This document shows positions 32,280-44,069 of a DNA stretch of 64,000 nucleotides, in pieces. The notes beneath the pieces were generated by a model. It saw nothing but the letters and a program-made list of their open reading frames with translations. It searched no databases and was not told the origin of the DNA. The DNA comes from Bettongia penicillata ogilbyi (lineage: Eukaryota; Chordata; Mammalia; Diprotodontia; Potoroidae). The number at the start of each line of letters is the position of its first letter. Within the stretch, counting starts at the first letter, position 1. Location: positions 5,366,180 through 5,430,179 of the forward strand of contig JAJHZJ010000121.1 in assembly GCA_023548195.1 (NCBI GenBank). The letters are read 5' to 3'. Both the position numbers and the translations under genes were made by a program.

Positions 32280-33180
32280 ATAGCTGGTCTAGGTTTATGT
32301 TTTCATCTATGTGAATATTTTCTCGTGACTCCCTCCTCTGATGCAGATAATTTACTCAGTTGTACTTTATAGTCTTAGGGAGCTTCCTGAGGGAATGAAA
32401 GATTTTAATTGTATTCCTACCTGCTCATAAAGTCCAGATTTGATAGCCACTTCACTAGCCTTTTTCAAATAGATTATCCCTATGTAATCAAAAATGCCAT
32501 TAAATAGAGTCAAAGAAGTAGAGTAGTTTAATGAACATATTTATACTATATTCTAAAAGCATGGCCATAATACAAATAACATCTCTTAGATACCTCTGAA
32601 GAGAAATGTGGGCCCCTATGTAAGCTGAGCACATTGTTTGAATCAAGTGGAATTGATGGTATGAGCCTGTAATTCCAGTGTTTACCATATAATACCTGGA
32701 AAATTTAGAATAAATGTCTCCTTACAATTTCAGGAGCCAAATGAATTTTTAACTGAAACAGAATCATATTGTCACACTGTGATTGTTGTAAGTGTTCAGT
32801 AAAGCAGGCTGACTAACATTAACTTCCAATCTTTATTTGTGTGGCCAAGAGCCCATATATTGCAATACTTCTATCTGTCAAAGATAGCTGCAGTAAAAGT
32901 TTTAAAGATTTTATAAATAGTTCTGAATGATGTAATAAAGAAGAAGCACAACAAAGTATAAGAGGGAATTCTCTGATATATAAAAATAAATATATTAGAT
33001 TTTTTTTTCTCCAATTGACAACTGGACAAAAAATTTAAACAGGTAATTCTCAAAAAAAATGCAATCTATAAAAACACTATATGAAAGAATGTTTCAAATC
33101 ACAAATTATAATAGAAATGCAAGTCAATACACCTAGTTTCTCCTCACCCAATCAGGTAAGCAAAGATAAAAAAAATATGA
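32280..33180. other. Unassigned AT-rich sequence
   Basis: No recognisable feature. An eight-base or longer T run lies at about 33000-33010. Short frames without motifs. Confidence 0.55.
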
Positions 33181-33184
33181 GAAT

Positions 33185-33375
33185 TGCAAAGATGTTGGGA
33201 CCATAGAGGTCATTAATTTGAACTCCCTTTAACTGAAGCTCACAGAGTTTAAGAGACTTACCAAAAGAGACATAATTGCTTCGCTGAACTTTCAGAGTTC
33301 AATAGCAATATTGCTGAGATGGAATTTGAACTCAGGTCTTTCATCTGCAGATTCAGATTATTTTTTTCTGTACAA
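33185..33375 (-). mobile_element. MIR-like SINE, reversed
   Basis: GGGACCATAGAGGTCATTAA, AACTGAAGCTCACAGAGTTT, AAGAGACTTACCAAAAGAGA and GGAATTTGAACTCAGGTCTT form the complement of a diverged MIR/THER element. Confidence 0.65.
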
Positions 33376-33455
33376 TGATGCTTCCCACATGGAGGTCATT
33401 GCTTTGTGACTAATTCCAGAAGGAGGATAAGGGAACAAAGTTTGCCTGTCTATAA

Positions 33456-33632
33456 CAATGGTTCTTAACCTTTGTTGCTTGGTAAACTCCTTTGAAAGTC
33501 TGGTGAAGCCTATAGACTCTTTTTAAGAATATTTTTAATAAAATTCACAAGATTATAGAAGAAACCAATTACATTGAAATAGTTATAAAATATTTCTAAA
33601 TGCGTTCTCCTATCTCTGTTTAAGTACTCCTG
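33456..33632. mobile_element. Charlie-like hAT relic with 8-bp target duplication
   Basis: The left end CAATGGTTCTTAACCTTTG is the terminal repeat of a widespread Charlie-type MITE. It continues AAGCCTATAGACTCTTTT and GAAACCAATTACATTGAAAT. The right end TTTAAGTACTCCTG is a decayed inverse of the left. GTCTATAA (33448-33455) and GTCTATGA (33633-33640) match at 7 of 8. No transposase is present. Confidence 0.82.
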
Positions 33633-33644
33633 GTCTATGAGCTT

Positions 33645-35600
33645 CAGCTATGTCTTAAAGAGGGGGCATTCTGTGAGGTAGAGGTGAGGAGTAAATGCAT
33701 TCCAAGGATGGCAGAGATCCATGTAAAGCACGGAGATCTGAAACATGGCCTTGTGTATGAGTGACGGAGAGAATGCCAATTTGACTAGATCACAGAGAGT
33801 GCGAGGTAATATCCAAAAGGAACAGAAAAATGAAGTGCATCCAGGCTGTGAAACTTTTAAAGCTAAATGAAAACTGTTTGAGTAGGTTAGGTGACCTTTA
33901 AGATATTTTATCCTAGCAGCAATAGAGAACCACTGGAGATGACTGGGTAGGGGAGTCGCATAGTCAAGTCTGCGATTAAGGAAAATCACTCTGACAGCAG
34001 GTAAGGGGACAGATCTGTTCTGCCCTAATGATGCCAATTGTAGGGTGCCATAATCTTCAAGAGAGAACTGAGATATCAAACAAAGAGGGGCTCACATCCG
34101 CTTGCTTATTAATAGGTTTTACCAAGGTTAATTAGGTTAATTGAGGGAGTTTAATCACAAGAGTTTTCCTAGGTGGCAGCAGGAAAAAGCAGCATTGTGG
34201 ATCCCAGCACCAGGCCCATGCCAGGTCAGGCACAACAAAGAAGAATGACTCAGGGTCATTCACAAGGTTTCCCTTGGTATAGTTGAAGCTCCTTTCACTG
34301 TTCATTCAAGGTAGATTACATTTTTCTGTGGAGTCATAGGTCATACTACCATACACAGCATTGTGTGGGATAGATTGGAGTGGGAAGAGATGAGAAAAGG
34401 TGACCGGTGAGGAGCCCATTGTAATGCCCTATAGGAGAGGTGGTAAGGAGGTGGTTATATGAATAGAGAGAGTATTAGATTCAAGAGCCATGGAAGTAGA
34501 AACATCAAAGCTGGCAGCTGACAGAATATGTGAAAATGTGAAAGAACGAAGACTGGAGGATGCTGCTGATGTTACAAACCTGGGGCACAGAGAATGAGGG
34601 TTTCTTTAAAATAAATAGAAATTTTGGAAAGAGGGGGATTTTAGTAAAAAGACAGTAAGTTCTATGTTGGACATGTTTGAGACTTCTGGTTTGAAATGTC
34701 TAGAAGGCAATTAGTAATGCAAAACTAAAACATCTATCAGGAGAGAATATGGGGATAGATATGTAGGTAAATAGATGCCAGCCATTCGTGTAGAATGACA
34801 GTTAAGCACATGGAAGCCAATGGGGTTACCAGAACGGAGAGTGAAAAGGGAGAAGAGAAAGAGTTGGAGCATATTCTTTGGGGCACAGTTAGGTACTGAA
34901 ATATTAATGATGAGCCAACAAAAGATCCTGAGGATGGTCTGACAGATAGTAGGAGATCCAGGAGAGTTGTGGCATGCAAAGTCAGAGAGGAAAGTATATT
35001 CAGGAAGAGATGGTGATGAATGGTGTTGAATGATGCAGATAGGGCAGGAAGAAACAAGACAGAGAAAAAGCAAATTCATCAGATTTGTGAATGAAGGCAT
35101 CAGTGGTAATTTTGGAGAGACCAGTTTCAGTTGAGGTATGAGGTCAGAAGCCATATCTTTCAAAGGGGTATGCAGGAAGTGGTAAGAAAAGAAATGGAGG
35201 CAGTGAATATAGACAGATTTTTAAGGAGTTTAACTGAGGAAGAGAGGAGAGACATAGGGACTGGCTTGAGGGGATAGTGAGGCCTGAGGTCTTTGTTTTT
35301 GTTTTTTTTTAAAGGATGAGGGACCTGAGTATGTTTGAAGTCAGTTACAGGGAACCATTAGAAAGGAAGAGTTGAAGATTTGAGAGGGACCATAGGAAGT
35401 TGAAATCTGATGGAGAGATTGTAGGGCATCAAGTTCACAACAGTTAGCTTTGGTAAGAAGAGTCACTTGTCAGAAATGAGGGGGAAAGAGATTGAGTAGG
35501 GGGGAATGTAAAGGGATTTTTGAGATGAAGAGGATGGGAGAAAAGGAAACTCATGTGGAAAATCTCAATTTTCTCAATAAACTAAGAGATAAGGACTTCA
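33645..35600 (-). mobile_element. L2 LINE, reverse transcriptase to 3' region, reversed
   Basis: The plus strand shows L2 complement in order: GCATTCCAAGGATGGCAG, AGAGAACCACTGGAG, TAGGGGAGTCGCATAGTC, (insert 34015-34367), GGGATAGATTGGAGTGGGAAG, TGTTGGACATGTTTGAGAC, GAGCCAACAAAAGATCCTGA, CAGTTTCAGTTGAGGTATGA and GGCTTGAGGGGATAGTGAGG. On the minus strand, 35057-34737 holds ILSSLTLHATTLLDLLLS, matching the L2 RT stretch after FDTVDH. The YADD active site is lost (CHSTRMAGIYLPT around 34780-34820). Open frames of 143 and 150 codons within it are only fragments of this RT or antisense of the 3' UTR. Confidence 0.75.
34015..34367. mobile_element. 353-bp insertion within L2, LTR-like
   Basis: It separates two L2 pieces that rejoin in consensus order. 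GGACAGAT (34007-34014) and GGATAGAT (34368-34375) flank it and agree at 7 of 8. The insert begins CTGTTCTGCCCTAATGATGC and has no coding frame. It resembles a marsupial LTR read on the minus strand, but the family is uncertain. Confidence 0.6.
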
Positions 35601-36400
35601 GCTAAGAGATAAGGAAGAAATGTGAGAAACTTGCAAAGGAAAGAAGTTAAGTGTAGCTTCAAATACTTTTGTAAACTTACTTTCTTTTTCTTTTCTTTCT
35701 TTTTTTTTGGTCTGCTTTTTCTTCCACACATTGCTTGCCTTTTCATGGAAGGAGAGAATTTGGAACTCAATTTTTTTAATGTTAAAAATTGTTTTTATAT
35801 ATGATTGGGAAAAATAAAATATTAAACAAATAAGAATATTTTTGATGGGGAGTGAATTAGAGAATCAATGAGGGAGGAAAAGAAGCCTTCCTTGGTGCAG
35901 TGACGGACTAGCTGAAATTGAATAACATGAATTTATAATGCACCCAGTCAACCTGGTTGTAAGACTTCATCTAGCTCTTTTCATCACCTTGTGAGAGGAG
36001 ACAGATGATGGGAACAATACTGGACTGAGTTTTGTAAAAAAGATTAGCTGCAGAGGACAGGGTAGATTTGAAATGACTAGCTGAAGTCAGAACACGGTTA
36101 ATGGACTGAGAAAATACTGAGGGGTGGGGGGATTGGTGGTCTTGGAGGTGAGAATGAGTTATAGGTTTAGGAGGCATGATGGAAAGGGAAAGAAGTGGTG
36201 GGAGGTTATGATAAAAGAGTGAAATGTTAGATTTTTTGGGCTGAAAGTGGCACTCTTGTGGGTAACAGTGAGATCCACTGTGCATCAATTCCTGGGTGAC
36301 TGAGATACAGGCTAGTTTATGGTATTTAAGGATACTGAGAAATTGCAAGGTAAGGGTGTTTGAAAGAGTACTGATATTTCAGTATTGATTATTTAAGTCC
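35601..36400 (-). other. Possible upstream L2 continuation, heavily decayed
   Basis: Purine-rich plus strand with a poly-T patch at 35700-35708. A minus-strand frame at 36348-35971 (125 codons) contains LLSLSIMPPKPITHSHLQD but no recognised domain. Its position next to the L2 and its composition suggest more LINE sequence. I cannot confirm it. Confidence 0.25.
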
Positions 36401-36479
36401 CCTAGAATAAAGGCAGGAATTAGAGAAAGTTAGTGAGCCAGAGGTAATGAACTTTTTAAAAGACCTCACAGTTTAGTTA

Positions 36480-37015
36480 ATTAGTGGAGACAAAGGGCCA
36501 ATTCCAGCCCAAGCCCTGGCTCTGTGTCTAATTGCCCATGTCATCCTAGATAAGGCCCTTTTATCTCTTTCTGATCAATTTCCTCATCTATATATTTTTG
36601 CTTTTTTTCTTGTTTTTCGTTACTTTTTGATTTTTGTTAATGAGTTGTTTCAATTGTGTCTGACTCTCTGTGACCCCATTTGGGGTTTTCTCTGCAGAGA
36701 TACTGGAGTGGTTTGCCATTTTCTTCTCCAGCTCATTTTACAGATGAGTAACTGAGGCAAACAGGGTTAAGGAGTTGCTCAGGGTTACAGAGCTAGTAAG
36801 TGTCTGAAGTCAGATTTGAACTCAGGTTCTCCTAGCTTGAGGCCCTGGTGGATTATCCAGGTGTGTCATACCCTTAATAAGAAAGAAAGAAATGAATGAA
36901 TGAATAAATTCTACATCTCATAGGCTATGATAAGAATTGAATGAGATAATGTAAGGGGATTCACTTCGGAATAAAAAAAAGCACAATTTGTATATCAACT
37001 GTTATTATTCGTATT
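36480..37015 (+). mobile_element. MIR-like SINE split by a CORE-SINE
   Basis: The left part has CCCAAGCCCTGGCTCTGTGT, AATTGCCCATGTCATCCTAG and TTTCCTCATCTATATA. The right part resumes at about 36905 with CTACATCTCATAGGCTATGA, GAATTGAATGAGATAATGTA and ACTGTTATTATTCG. The element at 36634-36868 lies in the gap. Confidence 0.6.
36634..36868 (-). mobile_element. Marsupial CORE-SINE, reversed
   Basis: The plus strand reads GAGTTGTTTCAATTGTGTCT, CCCCATTTGGGGTTTTCTC, GAGATACTGGAGTGGTTTGC, GAGGCAAACAGGGTTAAGGA and AGATTTGAACTCAGGTTCTCC. Confidence 0.9.
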
Positions 37016-37356
37016 CAGATCCAATTCTGAAGATAGTCCTTAAGCTAGTCCATCATCATTGTCAAACTTCCAGGACCTTTTGATATTAACTTTAATTAAA
37101 GAAAAACTGTAGTCTTTTCTTTATGTGAAGGTTTGCCTGTCCATACTTGAGTATCACTTTTACCTCATTCACTAGTTTTTCATCATATATTTCCAAGAAA
37201 AAAAAATCCTTAAAGTCACCTAAAGTGGGACAAAGTTTCAGGTGATCCCTGTGGAGCTTGTCTGTGATTGAATAAAAAATTGATTTGCAGCAAGCGGTCA
37301 AATGCCTTAAGGTAGGTTTTTAATATTTTCCATTTTAATAAGCTCAAACTCCACCT

Positions 37357-37505
37357 CACAGAACATCAGAGCTGGAAGGTACCTTAGAGATCATCTAGAG
37401 TAACCCCTTCATTTTACAAATGAGGAGATGAGAGGTCAGAGAAATGAGCTGATACCTGAGTTAGCGACAGATGTGGGGCTAGCACTCATCCCTCTAACCA
37501 TCCAT
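37357..37505 (-). mobile_element. MIR/THER-like SINE, reversed
   Basis: ATCAGAGCTGGAAGGTACCTT, AGAGATCATCTAGAGTAACCC, CCTTCATTTTACAAATGAGG and AGATGTGGGGCTAGCACTC. Confidence 0.72.
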
Positions 37506-37734
37506 TAGTTGAGGAAACCAGGCAAAGAAAAGAAACAAAAATGACTCCAATGTTCTGATCCTGACTGACTGTGATAGCTGTCAAATCTCCTCATTCTACA
37601 CCCTCTTCTAATGTACAAAGTTAGGACCCCAGAATATCCTGTCTCGTATAGGAATCAGTAAGTCACCCAGGTGGTAAGCTAACTTTCCTCCTCCCTTTAT
37701 ATACAACCTCTAAAGTGATGGGACCAGTTCCTGG

Positions 37735-37972
37735 CAAACTTCTGACACTCGATTATAATTTAGGTAATGCTTTTATTATCTCATTTGAGATACCCCATAA
37801 AGCTAGGTGCTATTATATCCCCATTTTACAGATGAGTAAACAGAGACTGAGAGGCATTAAGGGAGTCTCCCAGGATCAGACAGCTGCGTCACCATCTGAA
37901 GAAGGATCTGAATTCAGGTTTTTCTGACTCATATTCTTATACTCACTGCACCATGTCCCCCAGCTGCCTATG
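37735..37972 (-). mobile_element. CORE-SINE with MIR-like tail, reversed
   Basis: GATTATAATTTAGGTAATGC, AGCTAGGTGCTATTATATCC, CCATTTTACAGATGAGTAAA, GGATCTGAATTCAGGTTTTTC and CACTGCACCATGTCCCCCAG. Confidence 0.8.
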
Positions 37973-38548
37973 CATTGTAGTATGAATGTAGAACAGCAGA
38001 ATTTCATAGTGGCAGAACCAAACTCACCATATTTTCCCCACATTTGAGCTTGGAGTAATGTTTTCTGGTTCTTGTTAAATGGGGAACACATCCATAGTTG
38101 TGAGTGGCAGGCCCTTCAGTCCTCAATATAGAATAATACTATCTAATGCATGTGCGTGTGTTCTTCTGTAAGTTGTCTCCTCTCTATACATCGAAATCAT
38201 TCAAGAACCTTTGAAAAATATAAAGAAAAAAAAACCTCTGTTCAACAATCCTCTGAAAATAAACATCAGAAGAGGCACACATCATGAAAATATGTTTGCC
38301 AAAGATATTTGCTGCTTCAGTGGAGAAGATCCACCACAATTTCCAACCCACAATTCCCTATGGGTGTTGAGATCCTCCATGTACTCTTGAGTTTGTGGAG
38401 GATATTGTGCTCATAACATGAAGTCTCAGAACATTAACAAACCTTCTGGAAAAACAAAATAGAATAAAACTGTAATATTTTAAAGGAGATGCCCTGTCCA
38501 TCTACACAAGAAAGAAAAAGTCAATGCATATTGAATTAAAAGGATTTA
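37973..38548. other. Unassigned sequence
   Basis: No gene or repeat recognised. Confidence 0.5.
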
Positions 38549-38549
38549 T

Positions 38550-38794
38550 TAGGCAGCTGGCTGGGTGGGGCAGTAGATAGAGGGCCAGGACTAGACCAGG
38601 AAGACTCATCTGGCCTCAACCACTTACCAGTTGTGTGACCCTGGGCAAGTCATTTAACCCTGTTTGCTTCAGTTTCCTCATCTGTAAAATGAAGGAAGGA
38701 AATAGAGAACCATTCCAGTGTCTTTGCCAAGAAAACACCAAATGGGAACGTAAAGAGTCAGATATTTTTGAAAAATGACTCAGTAAGAACAAAA
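38550..38794 (+). mobile_element. Marsupial CORE-SINE
   Basis: GCAGCTGGCTGGGTGGGGCAG head, GACCAGGAAGACTCATCTGG, GTTGTGTGACCCTGGGCAAG, CAGTTTCCTCATCTGTAAAA and CCAGTGTCTTTGCCAAGAAA tail. Confidence 0.9.
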
Positions 38795-39000
38795 TGTGCC
38801 TGATCAAATGTGCTTCCCCCTTGAGGGCTTCCATAATCCCTCTAGTTGAAAGGGATCCTTCCTTCTGTGAATTACGAATGATTTATTTGCTCCTGTTTTG
38901 TAGCACTTACAACATCCTGCCTTGTGTGATAGTTAATTCTGTATATTTCTTGTCTGCTTTCTGGGTTGTAATCCCTCTTAGTGTAATACCTGTGCCAGCT
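38795..39000 (+). mobile_element. L2 LINE 3' fragment
   Basis: CCTTCCTTCTGTGAATTACG, GTAGCACTTACAACATCCTG, CTTGTGTGATAGTTAATTCT and TTCTTGTCTGCTTTCTGGGT follow the L2 3' pattern before its terminus. Confidence 0.65.
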
Positions 39001-39039
39001 CCATGGACATATCCCATATATCTCTTTCCATTAAGTCCC

Positions 39040-40650
39040 AGTCTTTTTATCTCATCGTATGACACTTAAACCAGGATCCTGAAAGGCTAGGGCCAATATA
39101 GCAAAAAAAATGTAGAGAAGTTGAAAAATGGGCTTGATGATAGATTGGGGCAGGACAGGCCTAGCTTAGCTCAGAGAAATTCATCACCAGAAATTTGGCC
39201 ACCAAGTAGTGAACTGGTCTGACCATAGCCAAAAGACTGTATTGAACATTCAATATCTCAGTCTATCAACACACATACATGTTGATAGATAGAAAAAACA
39301 ACCTGGATGAAATCAGCAGTCTTTTCATATATTAAAGAAATGCCTAAAAATGTATAAGACACTATGCTAGGCTGACTAACTTAATTGAACTGCACTGACT
39401 GAATTTGCTTGAGTGATAGATATTCTGTTCAATGATAGACTGTTGGTAGATATAACTCCTTGGGTATGGATGCAACACACGCTTTCTGGGCCTAGGTTTC
39501 CTAAACTTCTCATATGTTTCAAAAGTTTAGAGAAAGAGGGATGAAGACATATATAGGAAAACATTTTGTTTTTAAAATGGGGTAAGGTTGTGAGTAGAAA
39601 TATTGTAAAAAGGAAATGTTTTCTAAAATTAAAATTTGCATCTACACATTTACACCTCTTAATGCGGTGGTGGCAAAGGCTATAAAGTCAGCAATGAAGT
39701 CAAATGAGCTCATAGAGTTTGGGCACTTTCCACATTCAGTAATCTGAAGCAACACTAAAATTGAAAGAGCTTTTCTTATTATTTCCCCTAAATATTTTTG
39801 ATGAAACCACTATTATTCAGGAATTTCCAAGAAAAATCGTTCTCAAAAACAAAATTGGAAAATAGTTTCAGAGGATCCCTAAGAAGAATCTAAAATACCA
39901 AAGACAAAACAAAACAAGCAGCAGAAACAAAAAGAAAATAAAAACAGAACCTTAAGGTAGGTTTTACTATCTAGAGAAGAGAGAAGAGAAAAACCAAAAA
40001 CACTAGATAAAGATGCTGCTTAAGATACCAAAGACACATAGGAATAATTTTCCATTTACCGACTTGAATCTGGTATAAGACAAAACAAATAATTTTATTA
40101 AAAATGCAATTTGTGAAAGTAGGTGGTTACTTAAATTAAAACTAAGGCTAAGAAATCAGCACTATGATTAAATATTATTAATACATTCAAAACAGCAAGC
40201 GTTATGCTGTTATTAAATTCTTTTAAGTCATTTTTGGAATCTTTTTTTTTCTCTTTATGTCATTTAAAATGTTATTTCCTTGTGGATATTTGGACTCTTA
40301 CTGTTATCTATATCAGGAAAAAGTTTGTAAAAATTGCATGATGATACATTTGGCCAAAGGCTGAATATAGTCTCAAATCTTCAGTAAAAGAAGAACACTT
40401 TTAAATGCAAATTTTATGATTGCAGTGACCACTACCACACCAAAAAAACAGTCTCAATCAAGCATGCCTATTCATCTCTTTCAGGGATATCAAAGTAGTT
40501 GGTTGCCTATAACATCCTGGTGCCATTTTTGCATTAGGTGTGGGCACCTTAAGTGTTTCTAGGAGGTTCTCTACAGATCAAATCATTTGGTTTGTTAACC
40601 CTTACTTACTTAGCTACTCCTATTCCTTCCTTCTAGCTGTATCCCCTTAA
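39040..40650. other. Unassigned sequence
   Basis: 1.6 kb of AT-rich DNA without a recognisable family. The longest frames are about 60 codons. A purine-rich part lies at 39890-40000. Confidence 0.55.
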
Positions 40651-40659
40651 AGGACTTCT

Positions 40660-43600
40660 TTTTTATTTTGTTTTTCCCCAGTTACAAGTTAAAACAATTT
40701 TTAACCTTCATTTTTAAGACTTGGAGTTCCAAATTCTCTCCCTTCCCTCCTCCTCACTCCCCATTGAGAAGTCAAGCAATTTGATATAGGTTATACATGT
40801 GTAGTCGTACAAAATATTTCTATAATAGTCATGTGAAAGAAAACATAAAAACTTAAGTAAAATAAAGTAAAAAAGTACGCTTCAATCTGTATTCAGACAC
40901 CATCAATTCTTTCTCTGGGAATAGATAACATTTTTCATCATAAGTCCTTCAATGTTGTCTTGGATTCTTGTATTGCTAAGAATAGCTAAGTCATTTACAG
41001 CAGGTCATCTTACAGCATTGCTGTTACTTTGTACACAGTACAATTCACTTTGCATTAGCCCATATAAGTTTTTCTAGGTTTTTCTGAGAGCATCCTGCTC
41101 ATCAGTTTTTATTGTAATAGTATTCCATCATAATCACCTAACACAGCTTGTTGATGGGCATCCCCTCAATTTCTAATTCTTTGCCACCAGAAAAGAGCTG
41201 CTATAAACAGTTTTGCACACAAAGATCTTTTTCCTCTTTATTTCCATTTCTTTTGGGACACAGACCTAGTACCGGTACTACTGCATAGTTTTTATAGCCC
41301 TTTGAGTATAGTTCCAAATTGCTCTACAAAATGGTTGAATCAGTTCACAACTTCACTAATAGTGCATTAATGTTTCATTTTTCCCACATCCCCTCCACTA
41401 TTTGTCATTTACCCTTTTTGTCCTATTATCAGTCTAATAGATTTGAGGTAGGGACCTCAGAATTGTTTTAATTTTCATTTCTCCAGTTAATAGTGAGCTA
41501 GAGTATTTGTTTTCATATGACTATAGATAGTTTTAATTACTTCACCTGAAAGCTGATTATATCCTTTGATTATTTATCTATTGGGAAATGACTTTATTTT
41601 TATAAATTTGACTCAGTGCTCTATATGTTTGAGAAATTAGGTCTTTATCAAAGAAACATGCCTCATCCCCTCCCCACAGTTGCTACTGCTAACTTTCTTT
41701 CCCTCTATCTTACTCTACCTCCTGTTTATTTTATTCTCTCCATAATTTCACCTTGTCCCTCTTCAAAAGGATTTTGTTTCTGACTATTCTCTCTTCCAAT
41801 CTAACATCCTTTCTATCACTCCCTGTCCCTTTTCTTATAACCTTTCCCTCCTACTTTCCTGTAGGCTAACAAAAATTTCTATCCCTAATTGAGTATGTAT
41901 GTTATTCCCTCTTTAAGCCAATTCTTATGAGAGTAACATTCATTCACTCCTCCTCACCTCCCCCTCTTCCCCTCTACTGTAAAATATTTTTCTTACTTCT
42001 TTTATGTGAGATACTTTACCCTATTCTACCTCTTCCTTTCTCTTTCTCTTGGTACTTTCCTCTCCCTCATCCCTTAATTTTATTTTTTAGATATCATCCC
42101 TTCATAGTAACTTAACCCTGTGCACTCTGTTCTGACTACCCTAATAATGAGTCCTGTATCTGAAAGTCAGATTTTCTATTCCACTCTGGTCTTTTCATGA
42201 AAACTTCTTGAAAGTTCTCTATCTCAGTGAATATACATCCCCACGCCCCAAAGGATTATACTCAGTTTTGCTGATTAAGTGATTCTTGGTTATAATCTCA
42301 GCTCATTTGCTCTATGGAATATCATATTTCAAGCTTTCCTGTCCTTTAATGTAGAAGCTGCTAAATCCTGTATATTCTTACTGTGACTACAACATACTTG
42401 AATTATTTCTTTCTGGGTGCTTACAATATTTTCTCTTTGTCCTGGCAACTCTGAAATTTGGCTGTAATATTCCTGGCAGTTTTCATTAGGATCTTTTTCA
42501 GGAGGTAATCTGTGGATTCTTTCAATTTCCATTTTAACTCTCTGTTTCCAGAACCTCAGAGAAGGTTTCCTTGACAATTTCTTGAAAGATAATGTCTAGG
42601 CTCTATTTTTTAATCATGACTTAAAAATATAGTAGTGTAAAATTAAAAAAAAAAATCTCCCCTGGATTTTTCCAATGAGATATATAACATTGTCTTCTAT
42701 TTTTTTATTATTTTTGTTTTGTTTTATTGTTTCTTGATAAAGTCATTAGCTTCCATTTGCTCCATTTCAATTTTTAAGAAATTATTTTCTCCAGTAATCT
42801 TTTTGACCTCCTTTTTCATTTGGCTGATTCTGCTTTTTAAGGCATTCTTCTCCTCCTTGGGTTTTGGGACCTCTTTTACTGTTTGACCTAGTTGTTTTTT
42901 AAGATGTTATTTTCTTCATTATTTTTTGTTTCTCTTTTACCAAGCTGTTGACTCATTTTCATGATTTTCTTGCATCACTCTCATTTCTCTTCCCAATATT
43001 TCCTCTACCTCTCTGGCTTGATTATCAAAATCCTTTTTGAGCTCTTTCATGGCCTGTAACCAATTCACATTTTTCTTGAGGACTTTGGATGTAGGATCTT
43101 TGACTTTGTTTCCTTCTGAGTATGTGTTTTGATCTCCCTTGTTCATAGTAACTTTCTATAGTCACTTCTTTTTTTCTGTTGTCTGCTCATTTTCCCAGCC
43201 TATTAATTTACTTTTAACATTTTGCTAAAGTAGTGCTCTGCTTGCAAGGTGGAGTGTATACTGTTGCAAGCTTCAGGGCTTTTATGCAGCTGTTTTCAGA
43301 GATACTTCTAGGGACCTGTAAGTTTTCAGTTTTTCCAAGGTGTTATCATCTAAGGAGAGGTGTTTATTCCTCTCCTGATCTGTGCTCTAGTCTGTGACTT
43401 CCAGGCATGCTTTTCTGCCCTGGAACTGTGAGGAGGAGAACCACAAGTTCTACTATGCTCATGTTCTTCCGTGCCCTGGTACTAGCACCCAGGACTATGA
43501 TCTGGATCTGAGTATGGGGAAAGCAACAGAGTCCCACCACAGTGCTAGCAAAAAGACCTCTCTAATCTTCTGCTGATCAGTTATTCAACTCACTTACTGT

Positions 43601-43945
43601 CTGTAGGCTTAGAGCTTCAAAAGCAGCCACTGCTGGTGCCATCGATGACTCAGTCTCTCTCAAGGCCTGCTTCTGATTTCCTGGGGTGGGGCTGTGCTGG
43701 CAGGGTTTGCACTGGACTGTGCTTCTCTCTCACCGTAGGGCAGCAAACCTTTCCTGCCAACTTCCAAGTTGTCTTGGGCTAGAAATTTGTTTCACCCCTC
43801 TTTTTCTGGGTTCTGCTGCTCTAGAATTTCTTCAGTCATTTTTAAAGGTATTTGGGGTGGGATGTAGGGGCGCAGGGTTGGGGAAGAGCTCAGGTGAGTC
43901 CCTGCCTTAGTCTGCTATCTTGGCTCTACCTCCCCTCCTCCCCCA
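40660..43945 (-). mobile_element. L1 with both ends but most of ORF2 missing (HAL1-like)
   Basis: On the minus strand the element starts at about 43945 with the L1 5' end (GTAGAGCCAAGATAGCAGAC), followed by a GC-richer 5' UTR to about 43200 and an ORF1 remnant (43146-42150). After a purine-rich stretch (42150-41690) comes the extreme 3' part of ORF2 and the 3' UTR (41690-40660), ending in an A-rich tail. The endonuclease and nearly all of the RT are absent. CCTTAAAGGACTTCT (40645-40659) and CCTTTAAATGATTTCT (43946-43961) look like an aged target duplication, so the element was about 3.3 kb when it inserted. HAL1 elements are known ORF1-only L1 derivatives that depend on L1 for movement. A one-off internal deletion is the alternative. 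Confidence 0.8.
42329..43146 (-). pseudogene. L1 ORF1 remnant
   Basis: The N-terminal part (43146-42937) contains SKVLKKNVNWLQAMKELKKD and DNQAREVEEILGREMRVMQE, a heptad-rich coiled coil of the trimerising ORF1 protein. The C-terminal part (42577-42329) contains MEIERIHRLPPEKDPNENC and QDLAASTLKDRKA, the conserved RNA-binding C-terminal domain. They lie in different frames with stops between, so the gene is dead. ORF1p normally coats L1 RNA in the cytoplasm. Confidence 0.88.
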
Positions 43946-44004
43946 CCTTTAAATGATTTCTGCAATGATCATTGTTTTATAAAAGTGAAACCCCAATTTT
44001 TCCC

Positions 44005-44066
44005 CCTAGTGTCTATAATAGTTCCCAGAGTAGAGCAGAAACCTAACAAATGATTGTTGATTGATC
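44005..44066 (+). mobile_element. L2 LINE 3' tip
   Basis: GTCTATAATAGTTCCCAGAG, then AACCTAACAAATGATTGTTG and ATTGA, the L2 terminal pattern. Confidence 0.55.
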
Positions 44067-44069
44067 ATA

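Noticed and set aside
33648..34079. 143-codon open frame on the minus strand
   Set aside because: It crosses antisense L2 3' sequence and runs into the 34015 insertion. No domain is seen.
34711..35163. 150-codon open frame on the minus strand
   Set aside because: It lies in the reversed L2 and its residues match decayed L2 reverse transcriptase in a mixture of frames. It is not a separate gene.
43394..43910. Plus-strand frames of 60-74 codons in GC-richer DNA
   Set aside because: They lie antisense to the 5' UTR of the HAL1-like element.
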